Positions 31,142-43,142 of a DNA stretch of 64,000 nt are shown here, piece after piece. The DNA is from Pseudo-nitzschia pungens. Taxonomy: Eukaryota; Bacillariophyta; Bacillariophyceae; Bacillariales; Bacillariaceae. The translations under genes were made by a program, and so were the position numbers. The stretch's first letter is position 1. Every line of letters starts with the position of its first letter. The stretch covers positions 434,001 through 498,000 of the forward strand of contig CM074765.1 in NCBI GenBank assembly GCA_037355855.1, read 5' to 3'. The notes under the pieces were generated by a model. It did not search any database. It had not been told where the DNA came from and saw only the letters and a program-made list of their open reading frames with translations.

Positions 31142-31609
31142 TTATTCCCTGGAAACTTGCTGATTCCTTCGTAAGACTTCGTCGCATTTTGTATATGTTT
31201 CGTTGTCGTCGTCCGTTTCGTCATATGTTTCAAAGAAATATGATAATCGCCTTCGCTTCGATGATTGGACTCTTCTCGTGCTCGATTCTGCCTGAACAAT
31301 CTCTTCCATATCGAAGGAAAGAGTTATGGGAGGTAGTGATCCGAACGAAGCATCCATGTCCAGCGTTGTGAAAATCTCTGCCAGTTGATCCTCATCGGCT
31401 TCCTCGGGTGACAATGGCGCATATAAATCTGTTTGTTGCTCGAACTCTGGGGTTCGGATGGAATCATCGTCGTTGTCATCGTGATTGCTGTCACTTGAAG
31501 AAAGATCGGCTTCGTCTTCGGAGTTCACGGGAGTAATTTCGTAAGGCTCTAGTTGAGAGCGAAGACGCTTCAGTGTCGTGAATGTTTTGCTTGCGTAATG
31601 GAAACTCAT
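31142..31609 (-). CDS. small acidic hypothetical protein
   Basis: 155 aa from an ATG at 31609. Starts MSFHYASKTFTTLKRLRSQL, then a long Asp/Glu/Ser-rich stretch (NSEDEADLSSSDSNHDDNDD), a segment with spaced Leu and acidic residues (EADEDQLAEIFTTLDMDASF), a basic patch (RRVQSSKRRR) that could be a nuclear signal, and a second acidic tail. No domain is recognised. Protein-like composition, an ATG start and a codon pattern unlike the surrounding AT-rich spacer support a real gene, perhaps a nuclear or regulatory protein; this is inference. Confidence 0.55.
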   Translation of the reverse strand: MSFHYASKTFTTLKRLRSQLEPYEITPVNSEDEADLSSSDSNHDDNDDDSIRTPEFEQQTDLYAPLSPEEADEDQLAEIFTTLDMDASFGSLPPITLSFDMEEIVQAESSTRRVQSSKRRRLSYFFETYDETDDDNETYTKCDEVLRRNQQVSRE

Positions 31610-34600
31610 CGTCTTGGCAGTGTTTGTGTTGAGGGTATGTACTTTTCTTTCGATGAAGATTCAATTTGTTTTGTGAGAGCTCCAACTTTTCGTCGGTTCA
31701 GTTCGTTCAATATATTTTCTCTTTTTGTTCCGATGAGAAAAATTTGAATTTTATTGTGAGCACGAAACTTTCAAGTGGCGAGCTTAAAACGCTAATTGAA
31801 TCGCAGACACACACACTGAATCACGCAACGAACATACCGGTACCGTAACCTTACTTCGTAGTAGTAATTAGTATCATCGGTTTTCCTTTCGTCTTGCGAG
31901 AATGTTTCGGTTCCGGGTAAGTTACTCTCATCGCGGGAATGAGGGAGGATGAGCACGAACCAATTTTTTGAAACTCAAGAATCCATGATCAAGTAAAGAA
32001 TTATGTCACGTTTAAACATGATATACATAGGCCCGAGTATCAATTCGTCATCAAAAGTTTTGCGGGTTACGTGTCAAGATGGAACAGGAACGCGAAAAGT
32101 TCGCAGGAAATCTACAACAGAGAACCTGAACTCGATTTCAATGGACACGAACAGTGCCGTTTCCATCACATGCTATTTATGGCGAATTTGATCGTGATTG
32201 GCGAATTATTCCATTCACAGTCTTGTTCATCAACAATAGTACGGTAAGTTGGGTAAGATGACCTTACTACGAAGTAAATTACTAGTACTTCGTAACTGTT
32301 GTCGCATACGAGTACTGTGTTCGTCGGAAACGTGCCAACCACGTCCAGTCAAAGTCACGTGACTGTTCTCCCATGACTGGTATGAAAAGAGTTGTATGCG
32401 ATAATCGATCTTGAAGGTTCCTTCAACGTACTAGTACGCGTCCGTTATGTACCGTATGATTCGCGTTGTCAGTGCATACAACATCATAATTCCTCCCGAG
32501 TACAAGTATCAAGTAAGGGCCTTACAATACTAATTTTAAGGTTCTGATTCATTCGATGCCTCTTAGAAATGCTTGAACTGCGGAAAATGTATGACCTATC
32601 AAATAACAGCGCGCCTTTTAGTATCGGAATACTTACAAGAATGAGTATCAAAAGGTGCATCACAATCGAGGAATTTTGTTTTGGTCTTACACGGCTTCAA
32701 GAACCATTATCAATGATACCCCCATTTTTCATGTAAGAAGTATCAATAATTCCATCTTCCCCCTCTCTCAAAAACTTCAAAAGCGGAGAAGCGCCTATCG
32801 GCTCTTTCGGGAAAGGAAAGAGAACTTTTCAGAGAAGAAAAAATAGTGCTAAGACTAAGGTTACTTCACGTACGGTAGTAAAGAAGCGACAATAAATTTG
32901 ATAGGTTCGAGTGAACTTTTATGGCATGACGAAGTGCAAGGAATTTGAAATTGCACTAGAAAAGTATTTTGTAGCCACCAGGAAATATTTTCAATAGCGA
33001 GAATTATCCTTGTTATTCATGTGGGTACTTTTTCAGTACTAGACCCTAACAGTGGACGAAAATGTTTGCTTCCGTTTCACTAGTACTCTTTGGGCATTGA
33101 GCATGCATTTCCGTTTGAAAAGTGGTGGTGATGAGAGTACCGGTAGCTATCACCACTTTCGCGATCCCGATTATGATATTACTAGCTAACAGCTAAATAA
33201 TGATGAGACAACGGCAGACGTTTGGTGTTTTATGTCGACTACTACAACCAATACAAGTTGCCTGTGCAAACTTGTAGAGTTTTAATCGCCTAGTAGGTGA
33301 GAGAAACCTCAATGAGCTGCCGGTTTGCTTTGAGTCGTGGTCGTCGTGTGGAATAGAACCTTGAAGTCTTCGTATTTAGTTTTGATTGATGGAACTGCTG
33401 CATGATCGACTACACGAAAACGTAAAACTCAATCAGATTTATCACATTCCCTTGCAAAAACGAATAAAAATACGATAAATAATGTTGAATCAAGCGAAAA
33501 AAAAGTTTGCAGAGCCAGCAACCGAAATCACCCTGCCAGTGTCACAATTTGTAAGTATTTTGTCGTACGAGTGGTCAGAACAGTTGCGTGCGAGTAGTTG
33601 TGGGTCAGGCTTTTTTTGATTGAGTGTTAGTAAGACTTACTTCGGATTTACCTTCCGAACTGAGAACAAAGGCAGATACTTCAGTCGAAGTACTTCGTCG
33701 CACTTACTTCTTGTTACTTCGTAACCTTACTGGATTTAGTTCCGTGTGTGCTATCCATTATCTGTTTTGAGAAATGGTGGCGGAATAGCGTACTATCGAT
33801 CATGATGAATCGCGAGGGTACGGTAGACGTACCCGTACTGTACTAACCTTACCTCGTCATCACCATGTTATACTTACAGAACTATTTCTCCACAAGGAAC
33901 GCAGTCAAAAAGTGCTCTTTGTGACGATGAATCCCGAAAAGCTACACATAGTGAACAAAAAATAGTAATTCTTCTACTACAGTAGCAGTAACTCACTATT
34001 TCGAATTTAAGAAGAAAAATAATACGAAGTAAGGTCTTCGTACGAAGCAATTATAATTATAGAAGAAGAAATAATAGTACCGGTAGTGTGCGTGCATACT
34101 TGGACATTCCATTACATCGAGAGTAGAAAGAGAGCATACCGGTACGCACTACATTTAAAGGCTATTAGTACGAGTAGTAGCGTATTTTTTGACAATGCTC
34201 ATCAACCGACAGCACTGGTGAGCACCACACAAGCTAGCAAACATAACAGAGTACAAGAACAAGCACCGCATGATAATGCTTTCTTTCTTGCAGCAACCAA
34301 AAAACGAATCATTTGAATCACCGACTTGCCCGTTTCTTGACGACTGTGTTCTGTAATTTTTTTCATCGGAAATCGACGACTCTCTTTTCTCATGTCCTCC
34401 TAAAATGACAAACCAAATCGCGTGCCAGACCCAAATGGTCTGAAGGGTTAAGTTTTGAGAGAAGATTTTCCGGGTACAAATATGTATTTGAAACTATGGT
34501 GCGAAGTAAACCTTACTTCGTAATAAGTAGTGTACAGTAATGCTTCGAGTCAAGCCTTGCTTCGAAATTGTGGCCTCGTACGTTCCAACAATCTAAATGG

Positions 34601-35922
34601 GATTGACTTTTCTAATCCAACACCTGTGCTCGTACGAGTAGTTTGTAGGGGTCACAATTTGGAGGTGTATGACATAGTAATGACATAGTAGTGTGAAAGA
34701 ATGGTGATGAGAACATACTCGTCGATCATGGAAACAAAACTTTATTCTGTGGGAAGATGTTTGGGAAGAATAATCTATTCATTCCTGTGTTTATCGTAAC
34801 AGGGAGAACTTCTGAAGCAAGCAACTGCATACTCGGCAATAAAGTGCAATACTTCTTCTGATAACCCCTATTCCAACAACCAGCTCAATACGGTAGCCTA
34901 GGGGTGAGCGCGGTAAGAAACCTCAAGAAGAGCAGCTAGGCTGATATCCATCAACCAATAGTAGACGCGGCACCGAATAATCCAAAGAAACTAGCTACCA
35001 TAGACTTCTTCCCAGAGGGCTATAGTACCTACTCGTAAAAAAAGGACGTAGAATCATTATTACAGTATTTATTTATTTTTGAATAGTGTTACAGTAAGTT
35101 ATTGATATTCCATCACGGTATGGAGTGACGAAGAAACAAACTGCTTTGTCTGTGCGATAATAGATTTAGCTGCCTCAATGGGGACTCCGTGGCAGACGAG
35201 TGATAAAGGAAACGGTTTGACCAACAACCAAAAGGGGGAAGGCAATTCACCAAACATTGCATGCTAGGGATCAAAACTGGGAACGGTTCCTTCGTTCGCC
35301 TGAGAACCACGGCAAAGCCAACGAAGGAACCAACCAACATCCAAGATAGAAATCACGCGTTGTGTGAAAGGAGCTGAACTGTAGGCATTGTGCATCTGCA
35401 TGCTTGTACGTATACGTATCATAATATGCAGCCTCCTGTACGAGTACTCGTATCTTATCGGTACGAATGCAATGGGGATGGGTTCTACTTATGGTCATGT
35501 GCAACTCCAACGGTGTCAGTGCCGCACTAATGTCCAATTGCGTGATAGCAGTACGAAGGAGAAAACTTCCTTTCAGTCGGAGTAGGTAGATCATTCGCAT
35601 CATACGGTACTCATGGAGAGTGCAACTCCGCCCATCCTTTCTCGGCCCCGTCCTCCTGAGTCGTGGAGCACCAGGTACGAAACCGTAGCTGTCTTGGGAA
35701 GACGGTTTGATTCTGAACTTGTCACAAAATGTGACACAGAGATCTTCCAAAGAAAGAATAACAAATGCATCGTCACCAACGCCCTACGCAGTCGAACGAT
35801 CGGTTGCTAAAGCTACGGTACGAAACGTCCAGATTCTACCACCACAACCAATACCACGCCCATAGCATTCCCTTGTCGAAACCAAAAGCCCATCGTCCAC
35901 ACAATCCACCAAGAACGAGACA
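31610..35922. other. 4.3-kb AT-rich gene-poor stretch
   Basis: I see no supported gene or known mobile element. The stretch is rich in CTTACTTCGTA, TACCGGTA and ACTAGTA words. Short open frames are scattered and unlike proteins. It may hold diverged repeats that cannot be judged without comparing copies elsewhere in the genome. Confidence 0.45.
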
Positions 35923-36549
35923 ATGGCAACGGCTACAGCAACAGCAACAACGACCACCCTTCCATCCAAGAAAGCTGTCTCGTTTGGGGATCCCATACAG
36001 TAGTGCACGTGGTACCAAACTCATCAAGGCTCGAATTGTCGTCGCCCGAGCAACGCAAGAAGCTGTGGTACGGGCCTCTCGAACCGGCGGAATTCGCCGG
36101 GGACGAGTTGTTCTTCGGGTTTGAGGGGACGCTCGAGGAAGCCACCGTGGCCCGTGGGGCCTCGTACCCGGCGGACCGGTTCCGATTGCTGCCGGAGCGC
36201 GAGAACCGGCGGAAGCCGCACCGCCCGCTCCCGAATCCGTGGCTCGCCACCCGCAAACAACACGCCGCAATACGGGTTCGACGGAACAAACCGCTGGGTC
36301 TTGCCCGAGACACGAGAGGAGGGGGATTCCCACCCATCGATTTCGAACCGAACACGCTTTTCGGAAGCACCACCAGCCACCATGATCGGCAGCGGAAACT
36401 GTGCAGAAACTGTGCAACGAATGAATCTCTTGGGCAGCCGCGGACCATCGAACACGTACTGCTCTCCGCCTGCCTCCAATTTTGTGCGGGACTCGCTTGC
36501 CGAATCCCTTCATCCGAAGGACCCGGAATTCATGATTCATGCATTGTAG
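35923..36549 (+). pseudogene. frame-broken small gene with V-x-F ... LWY motif
   Basis: ATG at 35923 gives MATATATATTTLPSKKAVSF then GDPIQ and a stop at 35998-36000. One frame over the text continues at once with VVHVVPNSSRLELSSPEQRK, KLWYGPLEPAEF and GDELFFGFEG. Near 36265 the frame returns with QYGFDGTNRWVLPETREEG and runs to SLAESLHPKDPEFMIHAL at 36549. Two compensating one-base changes would restore about 208 aa. The V-x-F followed some 25-30 residues on by L-W-Y resembles a short motif I associate with many small diatom and stramenopile proteins of unknown role; I cannot confirm the family. Either a young pseudogene or sequence errors. Confidence 0.5.
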
Positions 36550-37321
36550 TGTTAGAGCTTTTGACGAGCATTGCGGTGCCTTGCCCTCACGGTGGTTGAT
36601 GAGGCACACCCAGTTAGCAAGCATCCGATGAAGCATTCTGCTGCAATCATCCGACGGAGCTAGCAGCAACCACGAAGCACTCTTCCCCGGCCCGACTGCT
36701 GCGCCGAGATCAATCCGCATCACTCCATTCGTTCGGGGGGGGGGTAGGGCTGCGATTTTTGGATTCTTTTGAATGGTCGGGAACCGTTGGTGGGTTCATT
36801 TATTTTGTCTCCGTATTACTGTATTCTCCGTGATGGATTCCCGGTCTTCTGTGTTGCTGACGGTTCGGTGCCGGTGCTTTTAGTTTTTTGATCGAGAAGA
36901 AGCGGGGTTTGGTTTCCGGATTGTGTTGCACAAGGGCCTTTCTTTGCGTTTCCGTTTCACAAACACGTCGTGAGATGAACACTAATACTGCATTGCTTCG
37001 TAATGTATATTTATGAAATACCAAGCAATGATACTTCTTGATATCCTTTTTACTAAACGTATAATAGTATTATTCTTCTAAATACTAAACATCGTGATTT
37101 TGTGGGAATCCAACTCGTCCTTGCATGATACTGTACTGTACCATCGCAATGACAGCTCTCCTTTGTCCGATTGTTCCCAGCAGTTCCCCGTTGTTGTTTG
37201 TCTTGTTGGGTTGTTCCTTGTCGACCCGATGTTCCCGATCCGACTGCGATGACTTTCTTGCTCGCTCACATTCTTGCTCGCTGGTTTGTTCACTGGTTGG
37301 TTTGCTTCGGTTTGCTTTGCT
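36550..37321. other. intergenic region
   Basis: 3' flank of the broken gene and of the minus-strand SAP30/SGF29 gene. Contains a run of 11 G near 36736 and a CTTGCTCGCT/TTGCTTCGGT patch. No gene is supported. Confidence 0.5.
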
Positions 37322-39284
37322 TTACTTGGCGCGATTGGTCAGCGTCGGCGGCGACAGGTCCACGTCCTCGTGCTCGTCGTAAAAGTAGGCCGACGGCACG
37401 GGAATGACGTACCGCGAGGGGACCCTCCGCTTGGGCGTCTTTCCGGTGGTCGCGTCCTCGTCGTCCTCGAACTGCACGACGATTTCCTTGACGCAGGGGA
37501 CCCCGTGCTCGATCTTCCAGACGGGCGACTTGGCCACCCTGGACTTGTAGAAGGAGGTCGTCTCCGGAAAAATGGCCATGCAGTCGGCCCCCTTGAGGAA
37601 GCATCCCTCGGCGCCCGTGCTGAGCCGCATGACGTGGGACCAGGGCAGCCGGATGAGCTTGGAGGTGTCGTCCTCGTCCTGGACGTCGTAGGTCTCGTTC
37701 TCGGTGTAGAAGCGCTGGACCGAGGCCAGGATCCAGGACCCGTTCTCGTCGGTCCGGGTGACCTTGGCGGCGACCTGCTCGCCGGGCCGGGCCGCCCACT
37801 TGGTGCGCTTGCGGTTGCTCCCCCGGGAGGAGGCGATCGATGCCGGGCCGGAGAACTGCTGGGAATGGTGCGCGTGCGGGGAATGGTGCGGGTGGTGCGA
37901 GAGCGGGTGGTGGTGGAGGTTCATCTTGGCGTCGGTCTTTCCGGCCTTTCCGGCCTTGCCGTCCTTTCCCTTCTTGCCCCTGGCGGCCTTTCCGTTGGCG
38001 GAGGGATTGGAGGGGACCTTGATGGGGTATCGCTGGGTCTTGCGGGAGTATTCGGTGGCGACGGTGGGTCCCTGTTCGAGGCGCTCGAGGAATCCGCCGA
38101 CGACGTCCTCCTCGTCGGCCTCCATCTGTTCAAAGTCACGGGCCACCGCGACGGCCAGTTCCGACGGGGGGGCTTCCGGGCGGACCTTGACTCCTGCGGT
38201 GTGGTTTGGTTTGGTTTGGTTTGGTTTGGTTTGGTTTGGTGGAGTGGAGTGGAGTGGAGTGGAGTGGAGTGAAGTAGAGTATAGCGAAGCATAGTATAGT
38301 ATAGAGTATAGTAGAGTAGAGTATAGTAGAGGGAATGCAGCGCGTGTTGGTTGTAAGGGGAGAGAAGCAAAAAAAGGACAAAACGAAATGGGTCAGTTGT
38401 GAATTCGCAAAAGGATAGAAATGCGCAACGGCCGTCACGGCTAGGGTTGATCTCCGTTGCACCCGTGCCAATTTTGTTCCGTTCCGTTCCGTTCCATTCC
38501 GTCCTGTTCCATTCCGTCCTGTTCCGTTCCGTTCCGTTTTGTTTGATTTCCGAATCCGATCCTTCTTGTTGATTTTGTTCGTGTTCCGTCCCATTGTTGC
38601 CGTCGGTCGTTGTCACGAAGGAACGCAATTCCCAACGACTACAAAGACGAAGAAGAAGAAGACGACGACGACGACGAAGACGAAGACGCCAAGCATTGGG
38701 ATTCCCGTGCATGCATGTCTCGATGGTTCCATTCCGGTCGATTCCGGTTCGGTAGCTTTTGAGGTCGGTCCACCAATGCGATTTGTTTCGTCCCCGCGGC
38801 AGCGATTCACGAACCAATCCATAAAACGGGATGCCCATCGTCGATTCGCTCGTCCCGCTCACGACGACACACTCTCGATGCGATGCATTTGCCTTCCTTT
38901 CGGATCGGCCAGGCTTCCGTGCGGAGCAGTCGGTTGTCGTGTGGTGTGGTGTGGTGTGGTGTGGTGTGGTGTGGTGTGGACTGGTCTCGTATCGTATCCC
39001 ATCGTATCGTATCGTGTCGCTTCAGTGGAATCCATGATTTCGACTCGTCTGGTCCGGCAATCCATTCCTTCCTTCCTTGCTTGCTTGCTTCGTTCTTTCT
39101 TCCTTCGTCCATTCGTCCATTGCTAGTACTCACCATGGTGATCGATGTAGGACACCAGGGTCAACCCGGGAAGCTTTCGGAAATCCAGTCCCACCCCACG
39201 CGGGTAGCTCCGCGAGTGACCCGTCTTGGGACCCGTCTTTTTTTTCGTCACGCTTTTCGTGTTGTCCCCGTCGCTCTTTCCCAT
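37322..39284 (-). CDS. SAP30-like Sin3-binding region fused to an SGF29 tandem-tudor domain
   Basis: Two exons: 39284-39134 and 38193-37322, intron 940 nt (GTGAGT...CCGCAG); joined product 340 aa. The N-terminal part (about 33-88) reads LDFRKLPGLTLVSYIDHHGV, then ELAVAVARDFEQMEADEEDV. This matches the SAP30 Sin3-binding pattern (L-x-x-Y-x-x-x-H ... ELA-x-x-V-A-x-H/D-F-E ... D-E-x-D-V) and spans the splice junction. A Lys/Gly/Ala and His-rich linker follows. The C-terminus (about 187-320) is SGF29-type: RPGEQVAAKVTRTDENGSWI, YDVQDEDD, then ADCMAIFPETTSFYKSRV and VVQFEDDED ... SRYVIPVP. In SGF29 this domain reads H3K4me2/3 for the SAGA acetyltransferase complex; the F of TTSFY belongs to the aromatic pocket. 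The protein is probably nuclear. The SGF29 call is strong; the SAP30 call is pattern-based. Confidence 0.85.
38194..39133 (-). repeat. intron filled with pentanucleotide repeat tracts
   Basis: Within this intron the plus strand shows (GGTTT)n at about 38202-38240, (GGAGT)n at about 38241-38270, AGTATAGTAT-like repeats to about 38330, (TTCCG)n at about 38475-38540, (GTGGT)n at about 38940-38980 and (CGTAT)n at about 38988-39020. All have a 5-bp period. A (GAC)n/(GAA)n tract lies at about 38645-38690. Confidence 0.85.
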
Positions 39285-40531
39285 GCTAAACAATCGAGGT
39301 GGTGTGGTATATCACACGATGTGGTTGAAACAATAACAATGTAGCAATAGCACAGTGAGTAGTGGTGGTGTGGTGGTGTGGTGGTGTGGATGATACCTCT
39401 CTGCAGACCGTGTTGCGGTGCTTCGTCTTGTTCCTGTTCTTTTTTTTGTTTCTCGTCGAGGGTTGTCGTGTGTGTTTTTTGATGCGTCCTACCGATACGA
39501 GTTCGTTGTCGTAATCTTAGTTGCTTCTACGGCATCATTCGTATACGACTCCTGCAGATGCTTCGTGAACGACGCAATCAGAAATCGGAAACGAGCGTGC
39601 ATTGTACGAAGGTTACCATTGCCAGGAACCTTGCTCGTACCGGTAATTACCAGTAACTTACCGTAACCTTTTTGTATTCCATTGATTGGCGTTTCGTTCG
39701 GTTCGGTCTGCGAATCAATCATCATCATCGTTTTGATCATCATAATCAAAACAATCCTTCCTTCTCGCTTATGTTCTCGCGAGTACGAATTGTCTTCGAA
39801 CGCGAGAAGATCGGATTTTTGGTCGAAGCTCGTTGGATTTTTAATATTGAGGTTAAGGTTTACCTGCAAATCCGACATCCTATGCCCGATTAGTAATTTA
39901 CTATGAGTGTATGTTTCGTGTTTATTACTTCGTATTTCGTAGAGTGACCTTGCGGTTTGATGAGAGTGAGTGAGTCGACTGTGTTCAGATTACACGTGGA
40001 GGAATGGTGGGAGTGAAGACGAACACGCATGCGTCTCGGGTCGGTTGATGTCTCTGGTTGAAGAAGCAGGTAACCTTACGGTTAAGATTACTGTACCGTA
40101 AATTACGTAGGTTGCAGGTTGGAGGGAAACAGGAAACACATCACTTCGACTCCTCGGGAAGTTTGAGAATCTCAATCGATCGATCGATCGCGGAACGGAA
40201 CGGGGAACAAGCACGCCGCTGTCTGCCCTCTCTGCAAAATCGTTGATCCGTGATCGGTGAGGGAAACTTCCAAAAAAAATCCCTCGTGGACACCCGACAG
40301 GATACCTTGCCTTGCCTCGGCGTTGGACTCTGCCGAAAAACGGACCAAACCAATCGCACTACGTCGCAGCGAAAGCACTCGACCGTAACCACCAAACAAC
40401 GCAGATACCACCAGGGTCCTGTTTGCACCGATCTTGACCGATCCATTCGATCCGTAGCAATACTAGTATCACATACATCAGATCCATTAGGTCCATCCAC
40501 CAACAATCCATCCATCAAAATTCGATCGAGC
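39285..40531. promoter_or_regulatory. shared divergent promoter region
   Basis: Lies between the divergent starts of the SAP30/SGF29 gene and the zeta-carotene isomerase gene. GTGGTGTGGT repeats occur at about 39363-39390, and AT-rich TAACCTTAC words in the middle. No gene is supported. Confidence 0.45.
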
Positions 40532-41779
40532 ATGGTGTCGTTTTCTGCCTCGACGATATATGCGCTCGTCGCAACCGCCGGAATCTGGTTCGCATCCACG
40601 GCGAGGATCGAGGCCTTTTCGTCCCCCAAACTCTTGACCGAAACACGGGGAGCTTCCACGACAACGACAGCAACAACGAGAACGAGAACGCCAAGCCCGC
40701 TGTTCCTCGGCAGCCCGACCACCGAGGACGAAACCGAAACCGAGACCGCCGCTTCCGCTCCCGTCGCTACCAACGACCTACCCTCGATCCCATTTCTGAC
40801 CAGATCCATCGAGTCGGACTGGAAGTCCAACCCCAACTCGGGAGACGTTGCCGTCCTGGGTGAGGACGCCGCCGTCTTCGACATCCGGACCGAGGAATGG
40901 GGCAGGCTCGGGGACCGCGGGTGGTTCACCTTCACCGCCGCCGTCGCCACCATCATGACGGCCGTCGCCGTCCTCTGGGTCTACCCGGCCACCGGTTATT
41001 CCGACGACTTTTTGCACTGGATCGAGGGATTCACGGGCGGGAATCCGCACCTCGTGACGCTCTTTTTCGGGATTCTCTTCCCGATCGTCCACAGCGGCCT
41101 GGCGTCGGCCCGGCCCCTCGGGGAGAAGATCGTCGGGGCCCGGGCCTGGCGGGTGATCTTTGCCTTTCCCAGCCTGTGTCTGGCCTACTCGTGGATCACC
41201 TATTTCATAAGCCACGCCCACGACGGCCTCCAGTTCTACGACCTGAGCCACGACCCCACCGCGCACGCGGTGGCCTGGACCGTCAACTTTTTGTCCTTTT
41301 TCTTTCTGTACCCGAGCGTCTTCAATTTAAAGGAGGTCGCCGCGGTCGAGCCCCCCACCCTGCACCTGTGGGAGACCGGAATCATCCGGATCACCCGGCA
41401 CCCCCAGTTCGTCGGCCAGTCCATGTGGAGCGCCGCCCACCTGGCCATGGTCGGGACGTCCTTCACGGCCCTGACCATGGCCCTGCTGGTGGCGCACCAC
41501 GCCTTTGCCTGCTGGAACGGGGACCGCCGGTACCGGGACGAGTTCGGGGACGAGCTGTGGAACACGGTCGTCAAGGAACGGACCTCGATCCTGCCCTTCA
41601 AGGCCATCGTCGAGGGACGCCAGGTCCTCCCGGCCGACTACTACAAGGAATTGCTCCGGGGGCCCTACTTTGTCATCGCGGTGGGGACCCTCGGTGCGTA
41701 CCTGGCGCATCCCTACATGCAGGGGGGGGCGGCCCTCGTCCGCAACACCGGGTGGGTTCCCGGGGGAATCTTCGGGTGA
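40532..41779 (+). CDS. Z-ISO: 15-cis-zeta-carotene isomerase (NnrU family), plastid-targeted
   Basis: Isomerises the 15-cis bond of 9,15,9'-tri-cis-zeta-carotene, between phytoene desaturation and zeta-carotene desaturation. 415 aa from ATG 40532, no intron. A signal peptide ([20 protein letters not shown]) ends in ARIEAFSS; the A-F at 28-29 is the cleavage motif for import into complex plastids. The NnrU domain spans about 165-400: several membrane helices, [20 protein letters not shown] (H187), [39 protein letters not shown] (H290), [33 protein letters not shown] and [12 protein letters not shown]187 and H290 align with the two histidines that bind the redox-switched haem in plant Z-ISO. 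Every strongly conserved block is present, so the enzyme should be active. Confidence 0.96.
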   Translation: MVSFSASTIYALVATAGIWFASTARIEAFSSPKLLTETRGASTTTTATTRTRTPSPLFLGSPTTEDETETETAASAPVATNDLPSIPFLTRSIESDWKSNPNSGDVAVLGEDAAVFDIRTEEWGRLGDRGWFTFTAAVATIMTAVAVLWVYPATGYSDDFLHWIEGFTGGNPHLVTLFFGILFPIVHSGLASARPLGEKIVGARAWRVIFAFPSLCLAYSWITYFISHAHDGLQFYDLSHDPTAHAVAWTVNFLSFFFLYPSVFNLKEVAAVEPPTLHLWETGIIRITRHPQFVGQSMWSAAHLAMVGTSFTALTMALLVAHHAFACWNGDRRYRDEFGDELWNTVVKERTSILPFKAIVEGRQVLPADYYKELLRGPYFVIAVGTLGAYLAHPYMQGGAALVRNTGWVPGGIFG

Positions 41780-43142
41780 TCGATGGGCGGGTGCAGACGA
41801 GCGGGCGCGGACGTGGGCAAGCCAAAAACAAAAACAAACAAAAAAACAAACAAAAAAACAACTCTGGAACCGGAACGGGCCCCCCGTCTGCTCCGCATTG
41901 CCTTTCGAGCTACCTAGCTACTACCGATCTACCTGCTCATCGACTCCGATGTTGGATGGTTACCGGCAAACAGCAGCGCAGCGGAACGTCATTGGCTGGC
42001 GCACATCGTGTCCCTGTCGCCGGTACTACTAGTAGCAACGGGTTTTGGGGTACTAGTACTAGCAATAGAATCTCAAAACCAATAGAAACTAACGATGAAT
42101 TCCAGTGAGGGATGCATTTGTAGATGAATGGTGGGCGAACACGGAATGCACCGCCATTAAGTATCGTGGGATTCCTCTTTTCAGCCAGAAACTATTATGT
42201 ACGAAGTAGTCGCTTGCTTGCGTTCGTTCGGTCAACCCGAAAAACTCATTTTGGTGCATCCTCCATAGTGCGCAATGCGATTGCTGACTGCTGGACGGAG
42301 GGCTAACTAGAAGGCGCAAACGAACCCAGCAAAGGACGGCCCGTACCATGCTCTTCCAGTGATTTTGTGGTGGGGGTGGAAATCCTCGCATCGCATTTTC
42401 TTCTTTTCAACCCCGATTCTCTCTCCGTCATCTGTCGGTGAAACAAGAAGACACCGTTGATCGGGTTGAGTCTTCTTGGAGTGTCGGAAGGTCGCATGGA
42501 ATCCTGCTCTGCCTAGCTCTGACGTACGTCTGTCAACTGTTTTTCGACCCCTGCTCGAAACGTTAGCACCCCACCTCCAAAGGTCTAAATTTGAGACCTA
42601 TCCTATAGGTTCTACTTCAAAATTTATCGCGCACTCCCAATTTTATTTATAACGTTTATCACGAAAAAAATGAGGGGCACGGCCTCAATTTTTTCACCGC
42701 CCGTATGTAACATTTCACACCTTATCCTCTAAATATTATTTCTTCCACCTCAAAAAATAATATGGTTCATGGTCGAAAAATTGTTTACTCCGTCCTCCAT
42801 AAATTTTGTGCTCTGCTCTCCTTACTTTTCATGCTACATTCCTACACAATTTCTTTTACGTCAGCTAAAGTTTACACCCCAGTCCCCTTCACTTTTCCAG
42901 TTAAATCCTCTCTATTTTTCGTCCTCAACCGCGCAATGTTCGTATCCATATGGCGCCAAAATTTGTACCCTCGACCTCTAATATCATTACACCACCACCA
43001 CCGGGGCACATTGTGGTCTCACCGTTCAAAATATGTACCCCCCTGCATACAAATTGTGTGTACTACCTTACAAAACAAAATTTATTTCACGCCAAATTAT
43101 TATCGTGCTACTAATTATAAAATGAAACCTACGGTATTAAAA
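41780..43142. other. intergenic region turning sharply AT-rich
   Basis: The first 300 bp are the 3' flank of Z-ISO, with AAACAAACAAAAAAACAAAC runs. From about 42540 composition shifts to AT-rich with pyrimidine-rich plus strand. Open frames there (for example 42762-43226) are Ser/Leu/Phe-rich and probably not translated. A short TGAGG..CCTCA inverted pair occurs near 42670. Confidence 0.45.

Noticed and set aside
40897..42108. 403-codon plus-strand frame overlapping the carotene isomerase
   Set aside because: It is a shifted frame of the isomerase gene, Arg/Pro/Gly-rich, while the other frame carries the complete NnrU domain.
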